Notes: generated by a model from the letters alone, not told the origin. Positions 8,916-17,983 are shown, counted from the stretch's first letter. The stretch: DNA of 64,000 nt from Roseiarcus sp963835955 (GCA_963835955.1 CAWIHZ010000005.1:558001-622000); one strand, 5' to 3'. A program made the numbers and translations.

Positions 8916-9281
8916 ATGCCGAGCCTGATTTCCGACTATTTTCCGCTGGTCGTGTTCATCGCTCTGGCCGCAGTCATCACCGGCGGGCTGCTGATTGCGC
9001 CTTTCCTCGTCGCCTTCAAGGCGCCCGATCCGGAAAAGCTGTCGCCCTATGAATGCGGCTTCGATCCGTTCGACGATGCGCGCATGCGGTTTGACGCACG
9101 CTTCTACCTCGTCTCGCTGCTGTTCATCATCTTCGATCTCGAAGTGGCGTTCCTTTTCCCGTGGGCGATCGTCTTCCATGACATCGGCGCGCTGGGCTTC
9201 TGGTCGATGATCATTTTCCTGGTCGTGCTGACGGTCGGCTTTGTCTACGAGTGGAACAAGGGAGCGCTGGAATGGGATTGA
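8916..9281 (+). CDS. nuoA: NADH-quinone oxidoreductase subunit A
   Basis: First gene of the complex I operon. NuoA is a small membrane subunit at the junction of peripheral and membrane arms. The 121-residue protein has three hydrophobic segments (about 8-30, 64-85 and 92-112) and the conserved loop Y-E-C-G-F-D-P between the first two, the signature of the family. ATG 8916 is chosen because it gives the typical length and follows GCAAGG; the frame extends upstream to 8778 without family similarity. Its stop overlaps the start of nuoB. The 216 bp before it, after tRNA-Asp, probably carry the operon promoter, but I see no convincing one. Confidence 0.96.
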   Translation: MPSLISDYFPLVVFIALAAVITGGLLIAPFLVAFKAPDPEKLSPYECGFDPFDDARMRFDARFYLVSLLFIIFDLEVAFLFPWAIVFHDIGALGFWSMIIFLVVLTVGFVYEWNKGALEWD

Positions 9282-9844
9282 GCGCCAATCCGCTGGTCGC
9301 GCCCGCCCCGAAGGGTCTCGTCGATGCGTCCGGCAAACCGGTCGGCGCCGACAATCCCTACTTCGGAGCGATCAGCGACGAACTCGCCGACAAGGGCTTT
9401 CTGGTCACCACCGCGGACGGCCTCATCCAATGGGCGCGCACCGGCTCGTTGATGTGGATGACGTTCGGCCTCGCGTGTTGCGCGGTCGAGATGATGCAGC
9501 TGTCGATGCCGCGTTACGATGTCGAACGGTTCGGTTTCGCCCCGCGCGGCAGCCCGCGCCAGTCGGACGTGATGATCGTGGCGGGCACCCTGACCAACAA
9601 GATGGCGCCGGCGCTGCGCAAGGTCTACGACCAGATGCCGGAACCGCGGTATGTGATCTCGATGGGCTCCTGCGCCAACGGCGGCGGCTACTATCACTAT
9701 TCCTATTCCGTGGTGCGCGGATGCGACCGCATCGTGCCGGTCGACATCTATGTGCCCGGCTGCCCGCCGACGGCCGAGGCGCTGCTTTACGGCGTGCTGC
9801 TGTTGCAGAAGAAAATCCGGCGCACCGGGACGATCGAGCGTTAG
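9272..9844 (+). CDS. nuoB: NADH-quinone oxidoreductase subunit B
   Basis: NuoB carries cluster N2, the last iron-sulfur cluster before quinone. The 190-residue product has the characteristic adjacent cysteines in G-L-A-C-C-A-V-E-M-M, the third ligand in G-S-C-A-N-G-G, and the fourth in V-P-G-C-P-P. The N-terminal extension of about 30 residues is usual in alphaproteobacteria. ATG 9272 overlaps the 3' end of nuoA by 10 nt, indicating translational coupling; the earlier in-frame ATG at 9251 lies within nuoA. Confidence 0.97.
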   Translation: MGLSANPLVAPAPKGLVDASGKPVGADNPYFGAISDELADKGFLVTTADGLIQWARTGSLMWMTFGLACCAVEMMQLSMPRYDVERFGFAPRGSPRQSDVMIVAGTLTNKMAPALRKVYDQMPEPRYVISMGSCANGGGYYHYSYSVVRGCDRIVPVDIYVPGCPPTAEALLYGVLLLQKKIRRTGTIER

Positions 9845-9879
9845 ATCGGCGGCCGTCGCGGCGGCGAGAAACGAGGGGT

Positions 9880-10473
9880 ATGGACGAGAAGCTGCAAACC
9901 ATCGGCGAAAAGACCGCCGCGGCGCTGCCGGGCGCGGTGATTGCGTCCGCGCTCGCGTTCAACGAGCTGACGCTGACCGTCGATCGGACCCGGATCGTCG
10001 ACGCGCTGAGGTTCCTGCGCGACGATCCGGCGGCGCAGTTCGCTTGCATCATCGATATTTCGGGCGCCGACTATCCCGAGCGCGAGAAGCGTTTCGACGT
10101 CGTCTATCACCTGCTGTCGCCCAGGCAGAACCGGCGCGTTCGGGTTAAGGTCTCGACCGACGAGGAAACGCCGATTGCCAGCGCGACCGCGGTTTATCCT
10201 GGAGCCGACTGGTACGAGCGCGAGATCTACGATTTCTTCGGTGTGCTGTTCGAGGGTCACCCTGATTTGCGGCGGATCCTGACCGACTATGGTTTCGACG
10301 GCCACCCGCTGCGCAAGGACTTTCCGATGACCGGCTTTGTCGAAGTGCGCTACGACGACCAGGAGAAGCGGGTCCGCTACGAACCGGTGCGCCTCAACCA
10401 GGAATTCCGCCAGTTCGATTTCCTCAGTCCGTGGGAAGGCGCGCCGCCGCCGGGAGACGAGAAGGCGAAATGA
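9880..10473 (+). CDS. nuoC: NADH-quinone oxidoreductase subunit C
   Basis: NuoC is a hydrophilic subunit of the complex I connecting fragment, homologous to the 30-kDa mitochondrial subunit. The 197-residue protein contains the family signature E-R-E-I-Y-D-F-F-G-V followed by G-H-P-D-L-R-R-I-L-T-D-Y-G-F and H-P-L-R-K-D-F-P. ATG 9880 follows a GAGGGGT site. Its TGA overlaps the ATG of nuoD by 4 nt, so the two are translationally coupled. NuoC and NuoD are separate here rather than fused as in Escherichia coli. Confidence 0.97.
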   Translation: MDEKLQTIGEKTAAALPGAVIASALAFNELTLTVDRTRIVDALRFLRDDPAAQFACIIDISGADYPEREKRFDVVYHLLSPRQNRRVRVKVSTDEETPIASATAVYPGADWYEREIYDFFGVLFEGHPDLRRILTDYGFDGHPLRKDFPMTGFVEVRYDDQEKRVRYEPVRLNQEFRQFDFLSPWEGAPPPGDEKAK

Positions 10474-11660
10474 CCGCCCCAAACCTGCGCAACTTCTCGA
10501 TCAACTTCGGGCCGCAGCATCCGGCGGCGCATGGCGTGTTGCAACTCGTTCTCGAGCTCGACGGCGAAGTCGTGGAGCGCGTCGATCCGCATATCGGCTT
10601 GCTGCATCGCGGCACCGAGAAGCTGATGGAGGCGCGCACCTATCTGCAGAACGTGCCCTATCTCGACCGGCTCGATTATGTCGCGCCGATGAACCAGGAA
10701 CACGCCTACGCGCTCGCAGTCGAGCGGCTGCTGGAGCTTTCCGTTCCCCGGCGCGGCCAGCTCATTCGCGTGCTCTACTCGGAAATCGGCCGCCTGCTGT
10801 CGCATCTGCTCAACGTCACCACCCAGGCGATGGACGTCGGCGCGCTAACGCCGCCGCTTTGGGGTTTCGAGGAGCGCGAGAAGCTGATGGTGTTCTATGA
10901 AAGGGCGAGCGGCTCGCGCATGCATGCGGCGTACTTTCGTCCGGGCGGCGTCCACCAGGATCTGCCGGCGAAGCTCATCGACGACATCCACGCCTTCTGC
11001 GCCCCTTTCCTCAAGGTCTGCGACGATCTCGAGATCCTGCTCACGGGAAATCGCATCTTCAAGCAGCGCAACGTCGATATCGGAGTCGTCAAGCTCGAGG
11101 ACGCCTGGGCCTTGGGGTTTTCGGGCGTGATGGTGCGGGGTTCGGGCGCGGCATGGGACCTGCGCAAGGCGCAACCCTACGAATGCTACGAGGAAATGGA
11201 TTTCGACATTCCTGTCGGCAAGAATGGCGATTGTTACGACCGGTATCTCGTCCGCATGGAGGAGATGCGCCAGTCGACCAGGATTATGCTGCAGTGTTGC
11301 GAGAAACTGAGGAGTGCGGACGGCGGCGGCCCGGTCAGCTCCGACGACGGCAAGATCGTGCCGCCTAAACGCGGCGACATGAAGAGCTCGATGGAAGCTT
11401 TGATCCATCACTTCAAGCTCTATACCGAGGGTTACAGGGTCCCGCCCGGCGAGGTCTATGCGGCGGTGGAAGCGCCGAAGGGCGAGTTCGGCGTCTATCT
11501 GGTGTCCGACGGCTCGAACAAGCCCTACCGCGTCAAGCTGCGCGCGCCGGGGTTCGCGCATTTACAGGCGATGGATTTCCTCTGCCGCAAGCACATGCTC
11601 GCCGACGTCAGCGCGATCCTCGGCTCGCTTGACATCGTCTTCGGCGAGGTCGACCGGTGA
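10470..11660 (+). CDS. nuoD: NADH-quinone oxidoreductase subunit D
   Basis: NuoD is the 49-kDa subunit that helps form the quinone pocket near cluster N2. The 396-residue product begins with the conserved F-G-P-Q-H-P-A-A-H-G-V-L near residue 12 and continues with H-I-G-L-L-H-R-G-T-E-K, the L-D-R-L-D-Y segment and the C-terminal D-I-V-F-G-E-V-D-R, all hallmarks of the hydrogenase-like large-subunit fold. Length is normal. It overlaps nuoC at its start and is followed by a 179-bp gap holding a repeat element before nuoE. Confidence 0.98.
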   Translation: MTAPNLRNFSINFGPQHPAAHGVLQLVLELDGEVVERVDPHIGLLHRGTEKLMEARTYLQNVPYLDRLDYVAPMNQEHAYALAVERLLELSVPRRGQLIRVLYSEIGRLLSHLLNVTTQAMDVGALTPPLWGFEEREKLMVFYERASGSRMHAAYFRPGGVHQDLPAKLIDDIHAFCAPFLKVCDDLEILLTGNRIFKQRNVDIGVVKLEDAWALGFSGVMVRGSGAAWDLRKAQPYECYEEMDFDIPVGKNGDCYDRYLVRMEEMRQSTRIMLQCCEKLRSADGGGPVSSDDGKIVPPKRGDMKSSMEALIHHFKLYTEGYRVPPGEVYAAVEAPKGEFGVYLVSDGSNKPYRVKLRAPGFAHLQAMDFLCRKHMLADVSAILGSLDIVFGEVDR

Positions 11661-11682
11661 GTGCCTTCGCTGCGCACAGCCC

Positions 11683-11822
11683 TCATCCGGCCCATCGGGC
11701 GGCGTTCTCCCGCTTGCGCGAGAAGGGTTCTCCCCCTCTCCAGCATGGCCCGTCGAGAGACCGTCGTCTATCGACGCCCTGTGCGGGAGCGGGCTGGGGC
11801 GAGGGCAAGGGGCCGTCGCAAT
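11683..11822 (+). repeat. Rhizobiales-type intergenic repeat between nuoD and nuoE
   Basis: This non-coding gap opens with CCCTCATCCGG and ends in a GGGGCGAGGGC-type motif, enclosing short inverted segments such as TTCTC...GAGAA around a GCTTGCGC loop. The same CCCTCATCC...GGTGAGGG frame recurs between nuoI and nuoJ at 18479-18571. Elements like this are commonly scattered in Rhizobiales genomes. It may shape the mRNA between two operon genes. Confidence 0.5.
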
Positions 11823-11839
11823 CGTGGGGCGCCTGACCC

Positions 11840-12919
11840 ATGTCCGTTCGTCGTCTTGCCGACATCCAGCCCGAGAGCTTCGAGTTCACCGCCCAGAACA
11901 AGGCCTGGGCCGAGACGGAGATCGCCAAGTACCCGGCCGGCCGTCAGGCCTCGGCGGTGATCGCGTTGCTGTGGCGCGCGCAGTTGCAAAGCGGCTATTG
12001 GCTGCCGAGGCCTGCGATCGAGAAAGTCGCCGAGATGCTCGACATGCCCAAAATTCGGGTGCTCGAGGTTGCGACCTTCTACACCATGTTCAACCTTGCG
12101 CCGGTCGGACGCTATTATGTGCAGTTGTGCGGCACGACGCCCTGCATGCTGTGCGGCGCGGAAGACATCAAGGCGGTCTGCCGCAGGCGCATCGGCGAGC
12201 AGGGCCAAGTGACGGCCGACGGTATGTTTTCGTGGACCGAAGTCGAGTGCCTCGGCGCCTGCTGCAACGCGCCGATGGTTCAGATCAACCAGGATTATTA
12301 CGAGGACCTGACGCCGGAGAATTTCGCGGCGCTGCTCGACAATCTGGCGGCCGGCCGCCCGGTCAAGACCGGCTCGCAGATCGGCCGGGTCTGCTCCGAG
12401 CCGGTCGGGCGCCTGACCGCGCTGTCGACGCTCTATGGCGTCGACGGGCGGGGCGCGCCGGGCGCGTCGCCGCCGCCGCCGGCAAACGATCAGCCAGGCG
12501 CGACCGCGCGTAGCGACGAGGCCTCGACCGATGCGCACGCCGCCGCCGAGGAGGCGCATATCGAGGCCGCTCTGGCGGCCTTGCCTCGCGACGCGACGCC
12601 CGAGCAGAAGGCCGATGCGGTCGGCGCCCGGCCCCTCGCGCTCGAAGCGCCGCGCGGCGGCGGCCCTGACGATCTGCAGCTCATCAAGGGCGTCGGCCCG
12701 GTCAACGAGAGACGTCTTCACGAGCTCGGGGTCTATCACTTCGATCAGATCGCCGGCTGGACACGAGACCAGATCAGATGGGTCGGCACTTACCTTGCGT
12801 TCCCCGGCCGCATCGATCGCGAGCGATGGGTCGCTCAGGCCGCAAGCCTCGCCGCTGGCGCTGCCGGGCCGAAGGACGGCGGCGATGATGTCCATCTCGA
12901 CGCGGATCCGGGACGCTGA
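11840..12919 (+). CDS. nuoE: NADH-quinone oxidoreductase subunit E with C-terminal extension
   Basis: NuoE carries the [2Fe-2S] cluster N1a in the NADH dehydrogenase module. The four ligands are visible: C97 and C102 in Q-L-C-G-T-T-P-C, and C137 and C141 in E-C-L-G-A-C. The core ends near residue 210. A further 150 residues follow: a low-complexity Ala/Pro-rich linker, then a helix-hairpin-helix-like domain (D-D-L-Q-L-I-K-G-V-G-P-V-N-E, then L-G-V-Y-H-F-D-Q-I-A-G-W). Such tails are known in rhizobial NuoE, but the role is unclear. At 359 residues it is roughly twice the E. coli length. Confidence 0.95.
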   Translation: MSVRRLADIQPESFEFTAQNKAWAETEIAKYPAGRQASAVIALLWRAQLQSGYWLPRPAIEKVAEMLDMPKIRVLEVATFYTMFNLAPVGRYYVQLCGTTPCMLCGAEDIKAVCRRRIGEQGQVTADGMFSWTEVECLGACCNAPMVQINQDYYEDLTPENFAALLDNLAAGRPVKTGSQIGRVCSEPVGRLTALSTLYGVDGRGAPGASPPPPANDQPGATARSDEASTDAHAAAEEAHIEAALAALPRDATPEQKADAVGARPLALEAPRGGGPDDLQLIKGVGPVNERRLHELGVYHFDQIAGWTRDQIRWVGTYLAFPGRIDRERWVAQAASLAAGAAGPKDGGDDVHLDADPGR

Positions 12920-12922
12920 GCA

Positions 12923-14227
12923 ATGCTGGAAGACAAGGATCGCATCTTCACTAATCTCTACGGGCTGGGCGACCCCGGCCTGAAGGGGGCGCGCGCGCGT
13001 GGCAATTGGGACGGGACCAAGGCGATCATCGACAAGGGGCGCGACTGGATCATCGCCGAAATGAAGGCGTCGGGACTGCGCGGGCGCGGCGGCGCGGGCT
13101 TTCCGACCGGCCTCAAGTGGTCGTTCATGCCGAAGGCCGTCGATCCCAAGCGGCCTCACTATCTCGCCATCAACGCCGACGAGTCGGAACCCGGCACCTG
13201 CAAGGATCGGGAGATCCTGCGCAACGACCCGCATACGCTGGTCGAGGGCGCGCTGCTGGCCTCGTTCGCCATGGGAGCGAAAGCGGCCTATGTCTATTTT
13301 CGCGGCGAATATATCCTCGAGCGCGAGCGCTTCCAGGCTGCGGTCGACGAGGCCTATGAGGCCCGGCTCATCGGCAAGGACAACATTCACGGCTGGCCCT
13401 TCGACCTCTACGTCCATCACGGCGCGGGCGCCTATATTTGCGGCGAAGAGACGGCCCTGCTCGAGTCGCTCGAGGGCAAGAAGGGAATGCCGCGCATGAA
13501 GCCGCCGTTCCCGGCCAACGTTGGCCTCTACGGCAGCCCGACGACGGTCAACAATGTCGAATCGATCGCCCAGGCGCCGGAGATCCTGAGGCGCGGCGCG
13601 TCGTGGTTTGCGAGCTTCGGCGCGCCCAACAATTCCGGCACCAAGGTGTTCTGCGTTTCCGGGCACGTCAACAGGCCCTGCAACGTCGAAGAGGCGATGT
13701 CGATCCCGTTCCGCGAACTGATCGACAAGCATTGCGGCGGCGTTCGTGGGGGGTGGGACAATCTGCTCGCCGTCATTCCGGGCGGCGCTTCGGTGCGTCT
13801 GCTGCCTGCGGCCCAGATCATCGACTGCCCGATGGATTTCGACTCGCTCGCCAAGCTCAAGTCCGGCCTCGGCACCGCGGCGGCGATCGTGATGGACAAG
13901 TCCACCGACATCGTGCGCGCGATTGGGCGGCTGTCGTATTTCTACAAGCATGAAAGCTGCGGGCAATGCACGCCCTGCCGCGAGGGCGCGGGCTGGATGT
14001 GGCGGGTGATGATGCGCATGGCCGAGGGACGGGCGCAGAAGCGCGAAATCGATATGCTGCTCGATGTCACCAAGCAGGTCGAGGGGCACACGATCTGCGC
14101 CCTCGGCGACGCCGCCGCCTGGCCGATCCAGGGTCTCATCGCCCATTTCCGCCCCGAGATCGAGCGGCGCATCGACCTTTATTCGGCCAATCCGCACAGC
14201 GAGCCTGTGCGCGCAGCGGCGGAGTAG
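12923..14227 (+). CDS. nuoF: NADH-quinone oxidoreductase subunit F
   Basis: NuoF binds NADH and FMN and carries cluster N3, the entry point of electrons into complex I. The 434-residue product has the nucleotide-binding glycine motif L-R-G-R-G-G-A-G-F-P-T-G near residue 53, the E-S-E-P-G-T-C-K-D-R segment, and the [4Fe-4S] motif E-S-C-G-Q-C-T-P-C-R-E-G with the fourth cysteine in H-T-I-C-A-L-G-D. It starts three bases after nuoE and is followed almost directly by the DUF3291-type gene. Confidence 0.98.
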   Translation: MLEDKDRIFTNLYGLGDPGLKGARARGNWDGTKAIIDKGRDWIIAEMKASGLRGRGGAGFPTGLKWSFMPKAVDPKRPHYLAINADESEPGTCKDREILRNDPHTLVEGALLASFAMGAKAAYVYFRGEYILERERFQAAVDEAYEARLIGKDNIHGWPFDLYVHHGAGAYICGEETALLESLEGKKGMPRMKPPFPANVGLYGSPTTVNNVESIAQAPEILRRGASWFASFGAPNNSGTKVFCVSGHVNRPCNVEEAMSIPFRELIDKHCGGVRGGWDNLLAVIPGGASVRLLPAAQIIDCPMDFDSLAKLKSGLGTAAAIVMDKSTDIVRAIGRLSYFYKHESCGQCTPCREGAGWMWRVMMRMAEGRAQKREIDMLLDVTKQVEGHTICALGDAAAWPIQGLIAHFRPEIERRIDLYSANPHSEPVRAAAE

Positions 14228-14231
14228 GGCG

Positions 14232-14702
14232 ATGACCGGAAGCCATATCGCCCAGCTCAACATCGGCCGTCCGCTGCACCCGCTCGACGATCCGCGCATG
14301 GCCGGCTTCATGGACAATCTCGATCGCGTCAACGCGATCGCCGAGCGCAGCCCGGGCTTCGTCTGGCGCCTGAAGGACGAGAGCAACAACGCGACCGCGC
14401 TGAGGCCGTTCGAAGACCCGAACATGCTTGTCAACATGTCGGTCTGGGAAAGCGTCGAGGCGCTGGAGCGTTTCGTCTGGGCGACGGTCCACAAGCAATT
14501 CTACAATCGCAAGGGCGTCTGGTTCGAGAAGCCCTCGGCGCCGCATTTCGTCATGTGGCCGATCCCCGCCGGGCATGTTCCGGACCTCGACGAGGCGAAG
14601 GCGCGGCTCGAACAATTGACGCGGAACGGTGACAGCGACATTGCCTTCGGATGGAGTCATTTGGCGCATATCAAGCTGTGGATGAGCCAGAAATGCGGGT
14701 GA
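14232..14702 (+). CDS. DUF3291-type protein encoded inside the nuo operon
   Basis: The 156-residue protein has no signal peptide or membrane segment. It resembles DUF3291 proteins, which adopt a dimeric alpha-beta-barrel (ABM-like) fold: H-I-A-Q-L-N-I-G-R, then F-V-W-R-L-K-D-E, M-L-V-N-M-S-V-W-E-S-V-E-A-L-E-R-F-V, and H-F-V-M-W-P-I-P-A-G-H-V-P-D. The W-E-S-V-E-A-L motif is shared with antibiotic-biosynthesis-monooxygenase-like proteins. It starts 4 nt after nuoF and ends 16 nt before nuoG, so it must be co-transcribed. It is not a known complex I subunit; its role is unknown. Family assignment is from recall of motifs. Confidence 0.8.
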   Translation: MTGSHIAQLNIGRPLHPLDDPRMAGFMDNLDRVNAIAERSPGFVWRLKDESNNATALRPFEDPNMLVNMSVWESVEALERFVWATVHKQFYNRKGVWFEKPSAPHFVMWPIPAGHVPDLDEAKARLEQLTRNGDSDIAFGWSHLAHIKLWMSQKCG

Positions 14703-14718
14703 GCGGGCTGAGCAGCGC

Positions 14719-16782
14719 ATGAGCAAAATCATCATCGACGGCAAGGAGATCGACGTTCCGGCGGAGTACACGCTTTTGCAGGCGTGCGAGGCCGCCGGCG
14801 CCGAGGTGCCGCGCTTCTGTTTTCACGAGCGGCTGTCGATCGCCGGCAATTGCCGAATGTGCCTCGTCGAAGTGAAGGGCGGCCCGCCCAAGCCGACCGC
14901 GTCCTGCGCGATGTCGGTCAAGGATCTGCGTCCCGGACCCAAGGGTGAGCCGCCGGCAGTCGAAACCAACTCAGCCATGGCGCGCAAGGCGCGCAAGGGG
15001 GTGATGGAGTTTTTGCTCATCAACCATCCGCTTGACTGCCCAATCTGCGATCAGGGCGGTGAATGCGATTTGCAGGATCAGGCGATGGGCTACGGCGCCG
15101 ATACCTCGCGGTTCTCGGAGAACAAGCGCGCGGTCGAAGACAAGTACATCGGCCCCCTGATCAAGACGGTGATGAACCGCTGCATCCAATGCACGCGCTG
15201 CGTGCGCTTCGTGACCGAAGTGGCGGGCGCGCCCGAACTCGGCGCCATCGGGCGGGGCGAGGACATGGAGATCACCTCCTATCTCGAAAGCGCGCTGACT
15301 TCCGAGTTGCAGGGGAACGCGGTCGACCTTTGCCCGGTCGGGGCGCTGACTTCGAAACCGACCGCGTTCCAGGCGCGGTCGTGGGAATTGGTGAAGACCG
15401 AATCGGTCGACGCCATGGATGCGCTCGGCTCGGCGATCCGCATCGATTCGCGCGGCCGCGAAGTCGTGCGCGTCCTGCCCCGGGTCAACGAGGCGATCAA
15501 CCAGGAATGGATTTCCGACAAGACGCGCCATGTCGTCGATGGCCTGAAGACGCAGCGCCTCGACCGGCCTTATCTGCGCGTCGACGGCAGGCTCAGGCCG
15601 ACCAGCTGGGCGCAGGCGTTTGCGGCGGTCGCCGCCAGGGTCAAGGCGGCTTCGCGCTCCAGGATCGGCGCGATCGTCGGCGATCTCGCCGCGGTCGAGG
15701 AGATGTTCGCGCTGAAGGGCCTGATCGCCAACCTCGGCTCGCCCAACATCGACTGTCGTCAGGACGGCTCCAGGCTGCACCCGAAGTTCGGCCGTGCGTC
15801 CTATCTCTTCAACTCGACGATCGCGGGCATCGCCCAGTCCGACGCCATTCTCGTCATCGGCTCGAACCCGCGTCGCGAGGCGCCGGTGCTCAATGCGCGC
15901 ATCCGCGAGCGCTGGCTGAAGGGCGGCGTGCTGATCGGCGTCATCGGCCCCAGGGCCGATCTCACCTACGAATACGACTATCTCGGCGCCGGCCCTGAAG
16001 CGCTGGCGCATGTCGGCGAAAAGCTCGCCGCAGGTCCGGTCAAACCGATGTTCGTGATCGGCGCCGGCGCGTTCGCCCGCCCTGACGGAGCGGCGGTGCT
16101 GGCGAGCCTCGCCAAGGCCGCGGTCGCGTCCGGCGTCGTCAAGGAGGGCTGGAACGGCTTCAACGTGCTGCACAGCGCAGCCTCGCGCGTCGGCGGCCTC
16201 GATCTCGGCCTGGCGCCGGGGGAGGGCGGGCTCGACGCGTCCGCGATGGCGAAAGCGGGAGCGCTCGATGTGCTGTTCAATCTCGGCGCGGACGAAATCG
16301 AGGTCGAGCCCGGCGCCTTCGCCGTCTATATCGGCACGCATGGCGATCGCGGCGCCCACCGCGCCGACGTGATTTTGCCCGGCGCCGCCTATACCGAGAA
16401 ATCAGGAATCTATGTCAACACCGAGGGGCGGCCGCAATTCGCCGAGCGCGCGGTGTTTCCGCCCGGAGACGCGCGCGAGGACTGGTCGATCCTAAGGGCC
16501 CTTTCGGAACCGCTCGACGCCAGGCTGCCCTTCGACTCGCTGACCCAGTTGCGCGCGACCCTTGCGGCCGCCCATCCCGAGCTTGTCCGTTTCGACACGA
16601 TCGCGCGCGCCGACGCGGACGTCTTCGCCAATCTCGCAGCGCTCGGGGGTTCGGTCGACAAGCGGCCGTTCACGTCGAGCGTCGAAGATTTCTACCTCAC
16701 CAATCCGATCGCGCGGGCCTCGCGCACCATGGCCGAATGTTCGGCTCTGGCGCATGGGCGGACGCTCGCGGCGGCGGAATAG
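14719..16782 (+). CDS. nuoG: NADH-quinone oxidoreductase subunit G
   Basis: NuoG is the largest peripheral subunit, holding clusters N1b, N4 and N5. The 687-residue product opens with a [2Fe-2S] domain (C-F-H-E-R-L-S-I-A-G-N-C-R-M-C), then the histidine-ligated cluster region with C-P-I-C-D-Q-G-G-E-C-D-L-Q-D-Q, then C-I-Q-C-T-R-C-V-R-F with the distal cysteine in D-L-C-P-V-G-A-L-T. The rest is a molybdopterin-oxidoreductase-like domain lacking cofactor function. Length matches the mitochondrial 75-kDa homologue. It follows the DUF3291 gene with a 16-nt gap. Confidence 0.98.
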   Translation: MSKIIIDGKEIDVPAEYTLLQACEAAGAEVPRFCFHERLSIAGNCRMCLVEVKGGPPKPTASCAMSVKDLRPGPKGEPPAVETNSAMARKARKGVMEFLLINHPLDCPICDQGGECDLQDQAMGYGADTSRFSENKRAVEDKYIGPLIKTVMNRCIQCTRCVRFVTEVAGAPELGAIGRGEDMEITSYLESALTSELQGNAVDLCPVGALTSKPTAFQARSWELVKTESVDAMDALGSAIRIDSRGREVVRVLPRVNEAINQEWISDKTRHVVDGLKTQRLDRPYLRVDGRLRPTSWAQAFAAVAARVKAASRSRIGAIVGDLAAVEEMFALKGLIANLGSPNIDCRQDGSRLHPKFGRASYLFNSTIAGIAQSDAILVIGSNPRREAPVLNARIRERWLKGGVLIGVIGPRADLTYEYDYLGAGPEALAHVGEKLAAGPVKPMFVIGAGAFARPDGAAVLASLAKAAVASGVVKEGWNGFNVLHSAASRVGGLDLGLAPGEGGLDASAMAKAGALDVLFNLGADEIEVEPGAFAVYIGTHGDRGAHRADVILPGAAYTEKSGIYVNTEGRPQFAERAVFPPGDAREDWSILRALSEPLDARLPFDSLTQLRATLAAAHPELVRFDTIARADADVFANLAALGGSVDKRPFTSSVEDFYLTNPIARASRTMAECSALAHGRTLAAAE

Positions 16783-16795
16783 GTCTTAAAGCACG

Positions 16796-17965
16796 ATGAG
16801 CAGCGCGACGCCTTCCCGCCCCGGTTCTTCTCAGCCGCTCGTCATGATTGGCGTCGGATTGCTTATCGCCGCGGTCGTGGTCGGCCTCTTGGCGTGGCTC
16901 CTCGTCCAGGGCGGCGTCTTCGCCGCCATTGGCGGATGGTTGCACCAAAGCGGCTTCGGCTCGTTCGTGCGCTACCTGATCGAGAGCGTGGTGCTGCTCG
17001 TCTGCCTTCTCCTCTCGACCGCGGCCCTCATTTACCTGGAGCGCAAAATCTGGGGCTCGGTGCAGCTGCGGCGCGGACCCAACGTGGTCGGTCCCTGGGG
17101 CGTGCTCCAGCCGTTCGCCGACTTTCTGAAGTTCATCCTCAAGGAGCCGATCATTCCCTCGGCCGCGAACAAGGGCGTGTTCGTGCTGGCGCCGCTGGTT
17201 TCCGTGGTGCTGGCGATATCGGCGTGGGCGGTCATTCCGGTCGCCGACGGCTGGGTGGTCGCCGACGTAAATGTCGGCGTTCTCTACCTTTTCGCCGTGT
17301 CCTCGCTCGGCGTGTACGGCATCATCATGGCCGGCTGGGCGTCGAATTCGAAATACCCGCTGCTCTCGGCGCTCCGTTCGGCCGCCCAGATGGTGTCTTA
17401 CGAAGTGTCGATCGGATTCGTGATCGTCACCGTCGTGATGTGCGCCGGCTCGCTGAATCTCTCCGACATCGTGCGCGCGCAGGACACCCGCTTCGGCTTC
17501 CTCGGCTGGTACTGGCTGCCACTGCTGCCGATGTTCATCATCTTCTTTGTTTCCGCGCTGGCCGAGACCAACCGGCCGCCGTTCGATCTGACCGAAGCCG
17601 AGTCCGAGCTCGTCGCCGGCTATTCGGTGGAATATTCCGGCTCGATGTTTCTGCTGCAATTCCTGACCGAGCTGGTCGCGGTCCTGACAATGTCGGCGAT
17701 GACGGCGGTGCTGTTTCTCGGCGGCTGGCTGCCGCCCTTGCCATTCGCGCCGTTCACCTGGGTTCCCGGCCTGATCTGGTTCCTCATCAAGGCGTGGTCG
17801 GTCGTCTTCATGTTCTCGATGGTGAAGGCGTTCGTGCCGCGCTATCGTTACGATCAGCTGATGCGGCTCGGCTGGAAGGTGTTCCTGCCGATCTCGCTGG
17901 CGATGGTCTTGATCGTCGCCGGGGTGCTCGAATTCACCGGCCTCGGCGCCAATCCTTCGGGCTGA
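16796..17965 (+). CDS. nuoH: NADH-quinone oxidoreductase subunit H
   Basis: NuoH is the membrane subunit that forms part of the quinone chamber. The 389-residue product has about nine hydrophobic segments and the strongly conserved loops E-R-K-I-W-G-S-V-Q-L-R-R-G-P-N-V-V-G-P near residue 83, A-E-T-N-R-P-P-F-D-L-T-E-A-E-S-E-L-V-A-G-Y, and F-V-P-R-Y-R-Y-D-Q-L-M-R-L-G-W-K. An additional N-terminal hydrophobic segment of about 50 residues precedes the core; similar extensions occur in other alphaproteobacteria. Confidence 0.98.
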   Translation: MSSATPSRPGSSQPLVMIGVGLLIAAVVVGLLAWLLVQGGVFAAIGGWLHQSGFGSFVRYLIESVVLLVCLLLSTAALIYLERKIWGSVQLRRGPNVVGPWGVLQPFADFLKFILKEPIIPSAANKGVFVLAPLVSVVLAISAWAVIPVADGWVVADVNVGVLYLFAVSSLGVYGIIMAGWASNSKYPLLSALRSAAQMVSYEVSIGFVIVTVVMCAGSLNLSDIVRAQDTRFGFLGWYWLPLLPMFIIFFVSALAETNRPPFDLTEAESELVAGYSVEYSGSMFLLQFLTELVAVLTMSAMTAVLFLGGWLPPLPFAPFTWVPGLIWFLIKAWSVVFMFSMVKAFVPRYRYDQLMRLGWKVFLPISLAMVLIVAGVLEFTGLGANPSG

Positions 17966-17983
17966 CGGGAAAGGGACAAGACC

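Noticed and set aside
11683..11822. A terminator between nuoD and nuoE
   Set aside because: The inverted segments lack a following T-run and the genes belong to one complex, so a processing or stability element is more likely than termination.
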